A stretch of 44,435 nucleotides of DNA, taken from NCBI GenBank assembly GCA_949293165.1, contig CASFCW010000006.1:1-44435 (forward strand), read 5' to 3'. A program made the position numbers and the translations under genes. Positions 23,401 to 28,632 of this stretch are shown here, in pieces (the first letter of the stretch is position 1; the number at the start of each line of letters is the position of its first letter). This DNA is from an uncultured bacterium (GTDB taxonomy: Bacteria > Bacillota > Clostridia > Oscillospirales > Oscillospiraceae). Under the pieces are notes generated by a model. The model was not told where the DNA came from. It worked only from the letters and a program-made list of their open reading frames with translations, and did no database searches.

Positions 23401-26400
23401 AGTATGCGGAGCCCCAGCTGTGGAGGAAAATCTGGTCGGTCAACCTCGACAGCAACTTCACCAGGGCGCAGCAGGACGCACTGCTGGACTACACCGTCAA
23501 GCTCGGCCGTCAGGTGGACAGATGGAACGATGTCACCTTGACCATGGATGGCGCGACGGGGATGAAGGATCTGAAGGTGACCGACAGCGTGGTCAAGACC
23601 CTCAGCGCCAGCGCAAAGACCATGCGGGAAGGGCTTGACAGCATGGGCACCCTGATGGGGACCGTCGGCCAGGTGAAAGACCTGGGCAAGTGCGCCTACA
23701 GCTCCTGCGTTGCCGTCATGGAAGGGGATTGGGGCCAGCTGGTCCGGGAGGGCGAGAACGGTATACTGCTGCTGGGTACCAACGGCGAAGGGATCGCCAA
23801 CAGCATCGGCGGCATCGTGCTGGGATGGCTCAACGACCTGATGTTCCAGAAGAACGCCGAGGCGGCCAAGGACTCCGCCGCCGGTATGCTCACGGTCTAC
23901 CAGACCATGTCTGACAAGGTTTATGAGACCCTTTACAAGAAGGATACCCCCACGTGGCCCGACCCGGACGAGTGCAGAACCCTGGCCCTAACCTTTATGG
24001 AGACGATAATGGGGCTCCAGGCCAGCGGGAAAGAGGCGCCCAGCTGGATCAAGCTTCCCACCGGCAGCGAGGTGGCGTCGTACCCAGCCGAGCTGTACAG
24101 CCGACTGCGTGCCATCTCGGAGGCGAAGCAGGACATCCCGGTGCCCAAGCCAAGCAGCAAGCCGGACATCTTCGACGACACGATGTACCAGACCATTATG
24201 AACTTCTTCACCCACGCCTATGTGGAGCGGCTCATGGTGGCTGTCAGCAGCGGCAAGAACCCGTCCCGGGTTCTGCTGGACCTGGACCTGCCGACGGATG
24301 GTTGGGTGGACGAGAGCATCCTCATCAACGCCCTGACCCAGACCCAGTCCCTGATGAGCCAGCGGGAGAACACCTCCACCACGCTGGAGCGGGGCATTGC
24401 CAGCACGGAGGCTCTGCTGAAGGAGTACACCCTCAACGCCACCTATCCCACCGCCGCCATGCTGGCCTACCTGGAGGAACTCAACGCCTACATCCTGGCC
24501 GCTGGTGATGATGGACGCAGCATGAGCGGCCTGTCGCCCCTGCCGGTGTACCAGCGGGGCAGCGGCAAGCAGATCACAGGCACCCTGCTCAACTTCTACG
24601 AGCTCCGCAAGGCCCTGGCTGCCCAAAACTCCGCCCTGTCCGGCATCTATGACACCACCAACGACTCCATCGACTATTCCAACCGCAACAACTGGTTCCG
24701 CGCGTCCATGGCCACCGCCGACGTGGTGAGCACGGCCCTGTCCTTCACCAGTGCCTCCGGGTTCGGCAAGCTGCTGGGCGGTGTGTCCGGGGCAGTCTCC
24801 ATCGGTTACGACGTCTACGCCTTCTTCTGGGGCAATGGCCACCAGAAGACGGCCCAGAACGCCGTCGGCGTGGTGCAGTCCTACATGCCCGGGTCCATGC
24901 GCAGCCTGACCACCCTGCTGGCGCAGGAGGCGCAGATCACCGGCAACACCGGCGATCTGTTCGGCGCGCTGGCCCAGTGGAGCAAGGTGGACCCGGAGCT
25001 GCCGGTGGAAGCCATCAGCTTCTCCGTCTCCGACGCGGAGGCGGCCCCCGGCCAGAGCACCGGCAGCGGACAGGCCCGCGCGGCCTTCCTCAATAACCAC
25101 AGCAGCCCGGTGCAAATCCATCCCACAATCCTGTTTGTCAGCCGTCAGGGTGTCTTGACCGAGATGCCCCTGGAGACCATGGCGCTGGCGGCCGGAGAAA
25201 GCGGCGAGCAGACCGTTGTATTCCAAATCCCGGCCAGCACACTGATGGACGCCGGCGGCTACATCGCCCTGCTGACCTGGTCGGTCAGCGAGGGGACCAC
25301 CGCCACCGTCACCCAGTCCAGCGGCCCCATCACCGCCCGTTTCTGGGCGGGTGAGCAGGCCATGCTCTCCGGCATGCGGGACGGCGGCGCCCAGAGCACC
25401 ATTGTGGCCTCCGCCGCCTGTCGGGAGGATCAGGCCACGGTACTGACCGGCACGGTCCAGGTCACCGGCAATACCGGCGAGGCGCGCTTCTTCCTGGCGG
25501 CCCAAAGCCACTGCGGCGCCGAGCTGACCGTGACCGGCCCCGACGGAAGTGCAATCACCGGCAACGGACTGACCATACTCAGCATTGACAACGAGGGCGA
25601 CTATTGGATCATCACCAGCCCTGAGGCTGGACTCTACACCGCCAAAGCCGTGATCCCCGCCGGAACCTCCGGCCAGGCGTCCATTGAGGCCCTGACCCTC
25701 ACGGGCAGCGGCGCGGTGCTGGATGTCCACAGCGGCGACGCCCTGGGCATCGGGAAGGACCTGCGGGGGAACACCGCCTCCGGCACCCTGGAGGTCATCC
25801 TGGCAGAGTCCGGCTGCCGCAGCGGCGCGGGCGAGGTGACCTTCACCCTCACCGACCAGGACGGCAATGCCTGGAGCCAGCCGGGCCTCCAGTGGAGCTT
25901 CTTCGGCACCGAGGTGGGGGACGACGGGTTTAAACCCGCTGGCGCGGCCGCTGTGAAGGCCGGCGATGTACTGGCGGCCACCCTGCTTGTGGAGCCCGAT
26001 GGTACGGCCCTCAGCGACGGCAGCTACCCCGCCTGGATCACTGTCACAGTGCAGCCGGCGGGCGGCGAAACCCTCCAGCCGGCCACCAGCCTGTGGACGG
26101 GAAACGACGACGGCTCCATCACCTACCGCAAACCCATCACCATCCTGGTGGACCGCACGCCGCCTGCCGAACCCGCCGAAGTGACCGCCCAGGACCAGGG
26201 AGACGGCACTACGCTGGTCACCGGAACGGCTCAGCCCGGCCAACTGGTGGGCGCGGTTCTGACCGCCGACGCCGAGAGCATAGGCCGGGTGGAGGGCGCC
26301 GCCGTCCTGGCGGGCCTGGCCACGGCGGATGAGACCACCGGTGAATTCCAGATGACTGTCACTACTCCGGCCGGTGGCCAACTCCTGGTGCCCTTCGCCG

Positions 26401-28436
26401 CTTCGGCCACAGGCACCCTGTCCCTGGCCCCCGCGGCAGAGATGGAGCAGCCGGTGGAAAAGGCTGAAGTTACTGTTACCGCCCCCGCCGCCGCGGGCAA
26501 GACCTATGACGGCACCCCCGCCCAGGTGGACGCTTCCGCCGCGGGCTACCCCGGCGCGCTGGAATATGCCTGGCGCACCGCCGGCGGCACGGCCCTGACC
26601 GGCGCGCCCACGGATGCGGGCAGCTACACCGTGACCATCCGTGTACCGGAGAGCGACCCCAAATATACCAGCGAGCCCGTCCGGGTCACCGTGACCATCG
26701 ACCCGGCCCCGGGCAGCAGCGACCCGGCCTATCGGGAGCCCGACGGACTGACCGGCGATTACGGCGCGGCGCTGGGCACCGTGGCCCTGCCCAGCGGCTG
26801 GGCCTGGGCGGACGGGACGCAGACCCTGACCGCCAGCAGCGCCTACCAGGCCGCCTATACGCCTCAAAATCCCAACTATGCCCCTGTCGATGTGAGCTTG
26901 ACCGTCAATGTCAATCCTCCCACAGGTAAGATTCCGGTGACTATCACCGGCCTGACCGTGAGCGGTAAGACCTACGACGGCACGGCCGTCACCGTGGAGG
27001 GCGCACCCAGCGTCACCGGCGGCTACACCGGCGGGCTGACCTACACCTGGAAGAGGGACGACGGGACAATCCTGGCCGGCGCACCTGCGGATGCGGGCAG
27101 CTACACCCTCACCGTCAGCGTGCCGGAGGACAGCGAATACTTTGGCAGTGCGGTCCTGCCCTTCACCATCTCCAAGGCCCCGGCAGCCAGCGACCCGGCC
27201 TATCAGGAACCCGCCGGCCTGACCGGTACCGCGGGCAACGCGCTCAGTGCCGTCGCCCTGCCCGGTGGCTGGAGCTGGGACAGCCCGGCCACGGTGCTGG
27301 ATAAGGCTCAGGACACCTATAGCGCCACTTACACTCCCACCAACGCCAACTATGAATCCGTAACCAAGTTCCTGACGGTTGCTGTCACCGGCGATGATCA
27401 GAGCGGCGGCGGGGGCGGCGGCGGAGGCGGCAGCGTGCCGGAGAAGCCCGGCGGAGAGACGATGATCAATCCGGACGGCTCCGTCACGACCACGGTCACG
27501 GAGCCGGACGGCACGGTGATTGAAACCACTACCGACCCCGACGGCACCACGGGTACGGCACGGACCGACCCGGAAGGGAACACCACCGCCCAGGTGGAGA
27601 TCTCCCAGGCGGGGGTGGAGCAGGCGGAGCAGGCCGGCCAGCCGGTGGAACTGCCCCTGCCTGCCCTGACGCCTGGCTCGGACGGCGGCAGCGCCCCCAC
27701 GGTGGAGATCGGCCTTCCCGACAATTCCGGGCCTGTCACCGTAAAGATCCCTGTGGAGGACGTCACCCCCGGCGTGGTGGCGGTCCTGGTGGATGAGGAC
27801 GGCTCGGAGACTGTGCTGAAACAGTCGGTGCCCGGCGAGGGCGGCGTGCTTCTCACCCTGGAGGGCAGCTCCACCATTCGCCTGGTGGACCATACAAAGA
27901 CCTTCGGCGATGTGGTTGAAGACGCCTGGTACTACGACGCGGTGACCTTTACCGCGGCCCGGGGTATTTTCAGCGGGACGTGCGAGGGGAGCTTCAGCCC
28001 GGACAGCACTATGACCCGAGGGATGCTGGCTACGGTGCTCCACAGCATGGAGAACAACCCTGAGCCCAGCGCGAAGGATATCTTCCTGGATGTGAAGCCC
28101 GATGCCTGGTATGCCGACGCCGTGTGCTGGGTGGCGGAAAAGGGGATCGTGGCCGGTTACGGCGGCGGCCTGTTTGGACCCAGCGACTGCGTCACCCGGG
28201 AACAGCTGGCCACAATCCTGTGGCGCTACGCGGGCAGCCAGGCGAGCACCCACAGCCTGGACCGCTTCACCGACGCCGATCAGATCAGCGACTATGCCCG
28301 ACAGGCCATGGCCTGGGCCAATGAGCACGGCATCATCAGCGGCATGGACGACGGGAGATTGGCGCCCCAGGGCTCCGCGCTGCGCAGCCAGGTGGCCCAG
28401 ATGCTGATGAACCTCTGTAAGCACAGGCTCAAGTGA
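5400..28436 (+). CDS. Giant SLH-anchored multi-domain surface protein (7,678 aa)
   Basis: The start is ATG 5400 with GGGAGGAG upstream. The order of parts (residues) is: signal peptide 1-29; Pro/Glu/Gln repeats 47-252; Ig-like modules to about 1560; Fn3 about 1567-1662 and 1784-1880; PKD about 2000-2088; CARDB-like modules about 2089-2550; further beta modules with a carboxypeptidase-regulatory-like unit about 3056-3157; a second PKD about 3934-4034; at least four CARDB-like units about 4037-4504 (each opening like PDLxxxxV); another prealbumin-like unit about 4957-5054; a helical block about 5664-6536; more beta modules; two YDG/MBG modules about 7021-7331 (KTYDGT twice); a poly-Gly linker 7335-7345; three SLH domains 7502-7676. 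Secretion by Sec and S-layer-type anchoring to wall polysaccharide follow from the SLH family. The ligand is unknown. The length is extreme for any bacterial protein, and the frame is intact throughout, so selection is maintaining it. Confidence 0.93.
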   Translation: MGKKRMKRVVSWLLAVSLVSTLLPSVAVGTQTGPQTAPVVETVTQAEPKGEPQAEPQSEPQGEPQSEPQGEPQSEPQSEPQGEPQSEPQGEPQSEPQGEPQSEPRGEPQSEPRGEPQPEPQGEPQPEPQGEPQSEPQGEPQSEPQGEPQSEAQGEPQSEPQGEPQSEAQGEPQGELQPEPQAEPQGEPQSEPQGEPQPEPQGEPQSEPQDEVKDEPQDEVKDEPQDEVKDEPQDEVKGEIKNEPKDEVKNEPASVTGVSQAAAANGAPTRDVQAALESLTITKVDGTVSNYISPGCSFTVAVTPPEGYTVSNVYASLRPSNEGDREHLSDISWWSASGSVFYNSYLTKQDSGFQYSYLKGEQLTVGAEYSLRLEVLLLDESNNWSTSYLLSTVTAEEAPASYLPTGIQGQPASNGVKITWTNPAAADAAHIAYRFQLYNQAGENISNKVIIFSGSELYAMGNETEKRFYVDPAIGPVTVTMETGYFYNENSLPTADDYNPFSQHSNTVLGKTTLEPLTSGADQDKPTVEITQDINASVSLGSSPVTVKAYALDFGTLQEVEFWLQEQVGDTWQDVAGTNTVTSVASPSFNADSRFGLTLSALMDLSGLTAGNTYRLQVRARDKAGNLSDIADGGAFVPTGTVSYPPLGIAAPEPGVNFFTLTLTLSDTAREKILADLASYGDSGVTNDDLTRFLQSENNTWYVALNGSTTYSYSLHGSAGADGALTLRVPLKWYDTSRGTTQSALNDGGISAGKICSFQVWIGSRDSAFSWASKVNSKYFTTLNSAGGTLLADNEAPEIGSAILVDGADEDTFNSTTDTFSVRASDNYLLANDAQFYWREEGTEGWNESTYKFDRYSNTPYQNAPQDSSATYNMKLSYLFPDKGANLVNGKKYEIKVVVSDVGGRTAEVTKTLTYTQAEAPEFTVASLEGKSALEITWHAVEDDPGATYRLYLDGVSYSFGITSDGVEAVEGQTGWYTKTLYLPPAGEPVWQDEEGETYPTNYTVAMSTQYSSGISSAVSDGKPVDLSPDTTAPVVVFYTGSSSNAWATTPQAGSFQVNGSVQDENWEKYARVEVVKQGQSDDDDVLLLTYAARSAGNIEDTPWDFTTLSPYCYYYGDKTYLTSAFGFQFWLNTLDVENPGYGSYNVIIPEALKGNAEALAQYFTAVTDEGTGAAAYTLLDGTYAFRITVEDYAGNRGVSYHPFTVNNVAPELPGDFAYDAQVRMNYPGYSQSTFTWSGAETYPVRLWVPSSGYDTVEARDEAITSFRENLSSPAFRTPQDFLPEDGNSYTSQYSGSSRYYFYAVAICNAAGVAGEVQIGTFDTFFQNAELTVDEVTYTTPQGTEIDIMEDSSTELEQGGTLSVTASGDFFTANSAQSVTANLWHREMGGDTLVSGLYYRFNNSDENGKRTVTIDYPIPTDDFTWSGPQQVYVRLANGSYPYDIRTGDILVNLRIMPDEEAPVLKGVSPAAGAGISGGAFAFTLDATDNSNVIAGAKVWQSPYTGQESWAPITEGVTWDGSVLTLDTTDLTADATGNLKLKFAVTDGAGNESTPISGAYALANSPIAAPTNLTVAAGERQLTLAWNPVQRLDAMGYIIYRAEDSGEYVQVGKVGKDGGNTFTDTDNGGYLDPTKAYSYKVAAYSDANVEGERSVATGWLHPEEQTNAPTILSLQPWQGSAFRSPVTVTAQVEDKITVTAAKLEYAYLGESSAAEPGSGTAWQLIHSFTAAELAAGQSGTTYTLSAQWTLDVAAQTEGWFAIRVTASNNSNKTAVSTVRCRYDNQAPDKVTELTATDEGSGGAIRLNFTASTSPDVQKYAVYRAESSEFNAAQVIGETAAGAYRDSTCEKGKTYYYWVTAVDRAGNESAPTGPVSAAAGAVCDVAVVQPPVSRDIVLTVGQISTIAVTVRNAGPARAGGVLTLTSDYGSGPQIVDRVTFGADTDDDYALLRAGETREVLFTLAVAEGESVTLSATFAIDSGTATDTDAKNNTLSADPLPLNHAPAAVWNLTDAALTCDSGETVALTAEGSGDTDGDALTYIWSIGGESKTGMAVSHRFMTPGSYPVTLTVTDAKGAATVLTGSITVADNRPDLYVDSITVERKGGEEADYTPVTEANPIQEGDAVKVTAVIGNEGAGPVPSDMSFLTSLIRNGTSLGYQTLTGLEAGETKTVTFHYTAEAGAQVLKVVTNDILQVISEPDMANNVMTVQYNADQVKFADIAVSGLTWTNLNAAGSAAFTTQDQVIWSAMVENSGDADATFTLTLYVDGQVAAQRQVFRAMGTSGTESFAITPTAGEHTVTLTAGGELMDRDESNNSATVTTEAFTVAAPTLTLSSITIEPADTADPVQGSTLRFTAQVSSTVNITVPFSVTFQVDGKPLKAVQLDRGPGSNVVLQANQPVNVFAEWVVDDGSHTVTITADPDRAVVEEPVVQTARTLDLTVRKPDLWLSDVYNAPADTLDYGGEAKFTVRVSNRSTATLFDKYALLVSAARWMDEDTEPAENAYETVSRTQYNGIQGNSTSIQILSFRPEDSGKYSVRVSLEPVGGADFDTTYYRPYTFTYTVNDGMTLTTSPNKDGESNDYGANMFLASQVTIPVKASAAMADGQKLTAAGGLSITASILGTDRQVNLTDDGEGNFSADLSTSGLGTQNYTLRFDGVYGGYSTTYETQILFVQDVQGSLSVTDKTTTVHTVESDDPGLQVTAETPITITGTLTEGDGNPYTGTIVLELDLLPSYQTQPDGSIVEGDTSAVTTWYRGQKIIFIDREAADERADITYNTETGTFTYTFAPQAKESGKWVVRAYAYDQLLGTDITSTAFTVYGMEPSPRETVVTMTKGGSVSVDDGVTLELYNAAWDGRFGKLSNVQAALTPKGTYPGITVNADLSGLSTDLPVGDTALSIPVSITSINGEDTPDYAEYAVDFSAVSNDGGSGSVSVSAQAVLKLYLRPATAAPKASPANVVVSANPGDTITRTVTVKNNGMGDWEGITIQQPGLSFIRADNLSKTAIHQWESLTFDVTFAPLASTQLGQYQDKVVLRNGAGDITCTIPVALEVNALDTGTATFQVTSDLGEKVRNAQIKLYGKTPQIQIVNGVETEYYLNYTATTDENGLAVLEGKPAGTYDYVITAQGMEVYEGVLELMPGLSGQAEAVTLTTLPVQITWTVTETTIVDQYDIKLNIDMGVHIPAPKLGSTAPWFTVPKQVDNPITLTTNIVNNSLVDVYDVTAKIDYNGTNPGISVVGGGYIGTIPAMSYKTVQIVVLPGYYELDSRPSAKAALQVTGSYLSYDADGLPELPPKTLALGVGIYNPGTSKVTVEAIIDREQGLKDTLELSLPDGVDVSELEYLLLKGELGEQKPEQSGDGSVMELVKMELSQTASLERQAFDATLTVTNNYTGNTTIQGLTANVVVERVEEDGTVTDATALMYILPQRTAPTVLQPGETATLTWKLIPGEGMGGTSGIKYQVRADVGYTVVMPGEDGTEGSSKPVQTSTQAVEITVTPQPSLTVDYFLPHKVYPGQPFNLDVVVINSGHGPAQNVVLDSSQLEIVENKSGLAGTWQIVGTSFGSTDGSSFRVTLGDVPAGATVMGYYTIRWDLPTSAGELGDDVYGEVLNFTAALTHRPYGGVELNPLITAVYTHVVGKDAVAIQDENQETQTVKVVMGDHGLPAFFWNTATNVRIPLYVPQAVSNGTLASDGYTFTAPERAEPLGTENANARHAVLMIGEVAAMTGIPVAAVYRYDDASMTGNPVELSNGNYWKDTYRNAEGKDTDYLYIVDELRLEDGQVQPRYYKVVYGSGVELQDPVTSQILYDESGERTAVLYETGRNHELGDNVPAQLSVKAVNNSKSEEQVTVSFYAARCVNGIAQEYKYLGSSGPKPLAPDASDSFTYTWVLDVSNPDRPAIAGTYRVKMTTLGADLTAEAAASVPGVTADITFNAPPIADAGVDFSVDYGQPAVFDGTRSYDPDGGAIDLFVWDFGDGQSGFGPTPSHTYRASGSYIATLYVVDDNGTENTMDKGAWKEGRPINSSAVHDVMVTVEETRPDLILPISNGLTIRGGSSFSAGQEVTLHAVITNDESAPVTDNFIATLYVDNVYQGYEPVNLYDNGGDGRLEQGEQVTVDFTYTMPDSYSHVATVKVNDVSLLVDEADLLNNQRSIVIKGSAGVSAFPDLALFDVKLDGTAPDENGVVWASGNGMLSLDAGEPIAITATVKNEGDLDSGATAVILYANGEYAGMAALDALAVGGSQTVTIRYVPGASGSYDFTLLADGPAAKLVELDKINNQVEFSLPMAEILYPDLVVTALSRTAAADGYQLTATVENQGDADCPAGLEVAFYAGGRYAGAAKTGSTLAAGSSTQVTFTWTQVASAETLTAVVNQGGKTLELNQLNNTFTQEEGVSISAPARPTLVVTEVSPSGTVTFGQETTAQVSIQNTGSADAGAFTVSLYLDGALVGSAQCDGLAAGAGTAVAIQWVADQITAGEATLTAVADSQYQVVMDSRGGVAKAVPVAVGRGVLVTLRDPGTLTQNAQNDLAAEVTDSGSGLYTYGAAVTFYLGDQLLGTGTYDEATGTYRLSGDLTDVELGPKTLRAVAAITDESGAYTGQATRTVNVAAPVGITLAASKTVLAAGDTLTLSGTTENVADGAAVTLTLAGCGVYSYTAKVSGGSYSQTIALPADLGGAVTASASVTQNGITRTASQGISVYGAYVSLPNTLAITQGQAKAVTASAVNTGYTDLANLTLKATGVPTGLTVLFRGTGGVYEISGATGISAASLARTEAPVSINGAEPEYEALDFGIQVAVGTAVAPGEYPLTFTLAGATGDPNPGQAFTRTMTVTVTVKEAKADLRIDTGDEDNPGAVVRAIRPGQTVTALVRAWNAGNGALTDLQITAPDLPWVNLAIAGLGEGTTLEPYQASAQRLSIQIVAAPTEKVEAGTYSGTVVISARSGSAAVEQRIPVTFYVSSAQIGTAVLELWDEDSTPVPEGTAVSLYGPAEAAKPQLYTETLGAYGRVQLTNYPAGTYTLTFRQSGFEELEQTFALYPTIDLNPRRVTVERKQFQVTISTDSVTALEGVTGDNQAFYDIIYQLEIQPTNTAGLAFNYPADEFEASYALGRTTSRISVRNSCLEGTGALHETLYDVNFTLLSDDPAYEGLITFRGENGSVSSIDLDELAPGQQMDLVWEVAESALYVRAGVAEAEGSANTYTMTLPEGCGLVWNGEKGMFPTWNSENDGQYILIGVSGDGRTATVLAKTDSEGVTAPAPDSRVPKVQLVNQDGEYIAGGWYLDFTLAASGIRKQDDGTEQPVARTIPLRVSYVSSGYYLAANSAQTALDVRMEAAFPALSGVGYKYFSENFLSNAQISSSQVNGNGFSLGFSHTTAYENETQVLQVRFDNPSALEQITDLTFELMVSDLPPEDGLLAPGGSMKNAAFTVTPSIDGEAAKLNSDGSITVDTVGAGAGVTASFLMTPTLEILDLTILDDFVEDGLMTQEEAQQAAQWMNSLNGDYYAWLNYSYRLNGERYSGSTPAVQQSAKPVAQLASSYSLEAGEGNAWYLNATITNTSAVEAEGVVLMTPSLPVVEGVTVQLLAGTWAFSGEGFQSGWENTPYSGELEVGTIPGGATLRACYKLLVLDGTSGNTPVSFVSDGDTSSGGTEPASFALRTNAVSRAGLTAYEQYRQSLLNMVAKNGVSDSNAYQNISVKTISGDAQASPKELEQIILLLELLNAQPDDPDAETLIEQLAGSSLTSEELKALLTDPDTMDSYGMESLYAVTEEKYVYALSDYLYAVSSLEHWDKQISDMDAWAGNVSLAASITGLVGKLGTAGVKAMSQAYKSGSSFSDMWASTKKAVLDAGREEYVKGFQEYWEFVKKGFGSLRKGQVYLKPYQDLLKLFRNIKAGYTAATSAKGLIGVVERVKQLDRFLPPAKVTPPVLSTKNGDSIFTLLGNSATEYEKAAQACSDALKEYQTAMQNLKDANLLFASEDSAQKLLDTALATRNNLTDKIKYVQEYAEPQLWRKIWSVNLDSNFTRAQQDALLDYTVKLGRQVDRWNDVTLTMDGATGMKDLKVTDSVVKTLSASAKTMREGLDSMGTLMGTVGQVKDLGKCAYSSCVAVMEGDWGQLVREGENGILLLGTNGEGIANSIGGIVLGWLNDLMFQKNAEAAKDSAAGMLTVYQTMSDKVYETLYKKDTPTWPDPDECRTLALTFMETIMGLQASGKEAPSWIKLPTGSEVASYPAELYSRLRAISEAKQDIPVPKPSSKPDIFDDTMYQTIMNFFTHAYVERLMVAVSSGKNPSRVLLDLDLPTDGWVDESILINALTQTQSLMSQRENTSTTLERGIASTEALLKEYTLNATYPTAAMLAYLEELNAYILAAGDDGRSMSGLSPLPVYQRGSGKQITGTLLNFYELRKALAAQNSALSGIYDTTNDSIDYSNRNNWFRASMATADVVSTALSFTSASGFGKLLGGVSGAVSIGYDVYAFFWGNGHQKTAQNAVGVVQSYMPGSMRSLTTLLAQEAQITGNTGDLFGALAQWSKVDPELPVEAISFSVSDAEAAPGQSTGSGQARAAFLNNHSSPVQIHPTILFVSRQGVLTEMPLETMALAAGESGEQTVVFQIPASTLMDAGGYIALLTWSVSEGTTATVTQSSGPITARFWAGEQAMLSGMRDGGAQSTIVASAACREDQATVLTGTVQVTGNTGEARFFLAAQSHCGAELTVTGPDGSAITGNGLTILSIDNEGDYWIITSPEAGLYTAKAVIPAGTSGQASIEALTLTGSGAVLDVHSGDALGIGKDLRGNTASGTLEVILAESGCRSGAGEVTFTLTDQDGNAWSQPGLQWSFFGTEVGDDGFKPAGAAAVKAGDVLAATLLVEPDGTALSDGSYPAWITVTVQPAGGETLQPATSLWTGNDDGSITYRKPITILVDRTPPAEPAEVTAQDQGDGTTLVTGTAQPGQLVGAVLTADAESIGRVEGAAVLAGLATADETTGEFQMTVTTPAGGQLLVPFAASATGTLSLAPAAEMEQPVEKAEVTVTAPAAAGKTYDGTPAQVDASAAGYPGALEYAWRTAGGTALTGAPTDAGSYTVTIRVPESDPKYTSEPVRVTVTIDPAPGSSDPAYREPDGLTGDYGAALGTVALPSGWAWADGTQTLTASSAYQAAYTPQNPNYAPVDVSLTVNVNPPTGKIPVTITGLTVSGKTYDGTAVTVEGAPSVTGGYTGGLTYTWKRDDGTILAGAPADAGSYTLTVSVPEDSEYFGSAVLPFTISKAPAASDPAYQEPAGLTGTAGNALSAVALPGGWSWDSPATVLDKAQDTYSATYTPTNANYESVTKFLTVAVTGDDQSGGGGGGGGGSVPEKPGGETMINPDGSVTTTVTEPDGTVIETTTDPDGTTGTARTDPEGNTTAQVEISQAGVEQAEQAGQPVELPLPALTPGSDGGSAPTVEIGLPDNSGPVTVKIPVEDVTPGVVAVLVDEDGSETVLKQSVPGEGGVLLTLEGSSTIRLVDHTKTFGDVVEDAWYYDAVTFTAARGIFSGTCEGSFSPDSTMTRGMLATVLHSMENNPEPSAKDIFLDVKPDAWYADAVCWVAEKGIVAGYGGGLFGPSDCVTREQLATILWRYAGSQASTHSLDRFTDADQISDYARQAMAWANEHGIISGMDDGRLAPQGSALRSQVAQMLMNLCKHRLK
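5538..6160 (+). repeat. In-frame 24-bp tandem repeat coding Pro/Glu/Gln and Asp/Glu/Val/Lys tracts
   Basis: Residues 47-209 of the giant protein are variants of the octapeptide SEPQGEPQ, i.e. 12/24-base units built on GAGCCCCAG with near-identical copies. Residues 210-252 switch to DEVKDEPQ-type units, with copies starting at 6027, 6051, 6075 and 6099. The tract directly follows the signal peptide and is acidic, Pro-rich and probably an extended spacer. Because the period is a multiple of three, copy-number change would alter length without breaking the frame. The opposite strand reads as Leu-Gly-Leu-Arg/Ser repeats only because of this composition. Confidence 0.92.
22390..25005 (+). other. 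Helical block embedded in the giant surface protein
   Basis: Residues about 5664-6536 differ sharply from the surrounding Thr/Val/Gly-rich beta modules. They are Leu/Ala/Lys/Glu/Gln-rich with helix-like periodicity, e.g. PKELEQIILLLELLNAQ and SATEYEKAAQACSDALKEYQ. Several Gly/Ala-rich hydrophobic stretches are present, including VSLAASITGLVGKLGTAGV (about 5800), GIANSIGGIVLGWLNDLMF (about 6140) and SGFGKLLGGVSGAVSIGYDV (about 6460). No catalytic motif was recognised. It could be a ligand-binding head, a membrane-active module or a structural hinge. Confidence 0.75.
27902..28433 (+). other. Three C-terminal SLH domains of the giant protein
   Basis: Three successive units begin FGDVVEDAWYYDAV, FLDVKPDAWYADAV and FTDADQISDYARQAM, each followed by a GI-x-x-G turn. 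The conserved TRAE-type motif appears as TRGM, TREQ and, in the last copy, the degenerate LRSQ. SLH triplets bind pyruvylated secondary cell-wall polymer in Bacillota; the pyruvyl transferase CsaB is not in this window. The third repeat may bind weakly. Confidence 0.9.
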
Positions 28437-28454
28437 ACCAACCCACAGATCAGT

Positions 28455-28482
28455 GCGGGGCCGGAGATTCCTCCGGCCCCGC
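28455..28482 (+). terminator. Hairpin after the giant gene
   Basis: A 12-bp perfect stem, GCGGGGCCGGAG (28455-28466) with CTCCGGCCCCGC (28471-28482), and loop ATTC, lie 19 bases after the stop. There is no T-run, so it may terminate poorly or protect the 3' end of a 23-kb message. Confidence 0.65.
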
Positions 28483-28559
28483 GCTGGCGGTATCATAGCA
28501 TGAAATTGGACGGGGTCGATACATGCGGGCCCCGGCTCCGTCATAAGGCTTGCTGCCAT

Positions 28560-28597
28560 CCGCGTCTATCATCAGACGCGGTGCCGCCCGCTATAAT
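28560..28597 (+). promoter_or_regulatory. Putative promoter with overlapping inverted repeat before the recombinase
   Basis: TATAAT occurs at 28592-28597, 36 bases before the recombinase ATG; the -35 region is weak. An 8-bp inverted repeat, CCGCGTCT (28560-28567) with AGACGCGG (28574-28581), covers where the -35 would lie and could be an operator. I see no clear sigma-E consensus. Confidence 0.45.
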
Positions 28598-28632
28598 GTA
28601 CTGATTAAAAACCATGACAGGGCGGTGATCCT

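Noticed and set aside
23988-28559. Long minus-strand frame (1,523 codons), with similar ones at 6768-10637, 10833-13466, 14400-16868 and 19602-23336
   Set aside because: These are antisense shadows caused by GC-rich third positions in the giant gene. They are Gly/Arg/His/Val-rich, lack domains and ribosome binding sites, and one starts outside the gene only by chance.
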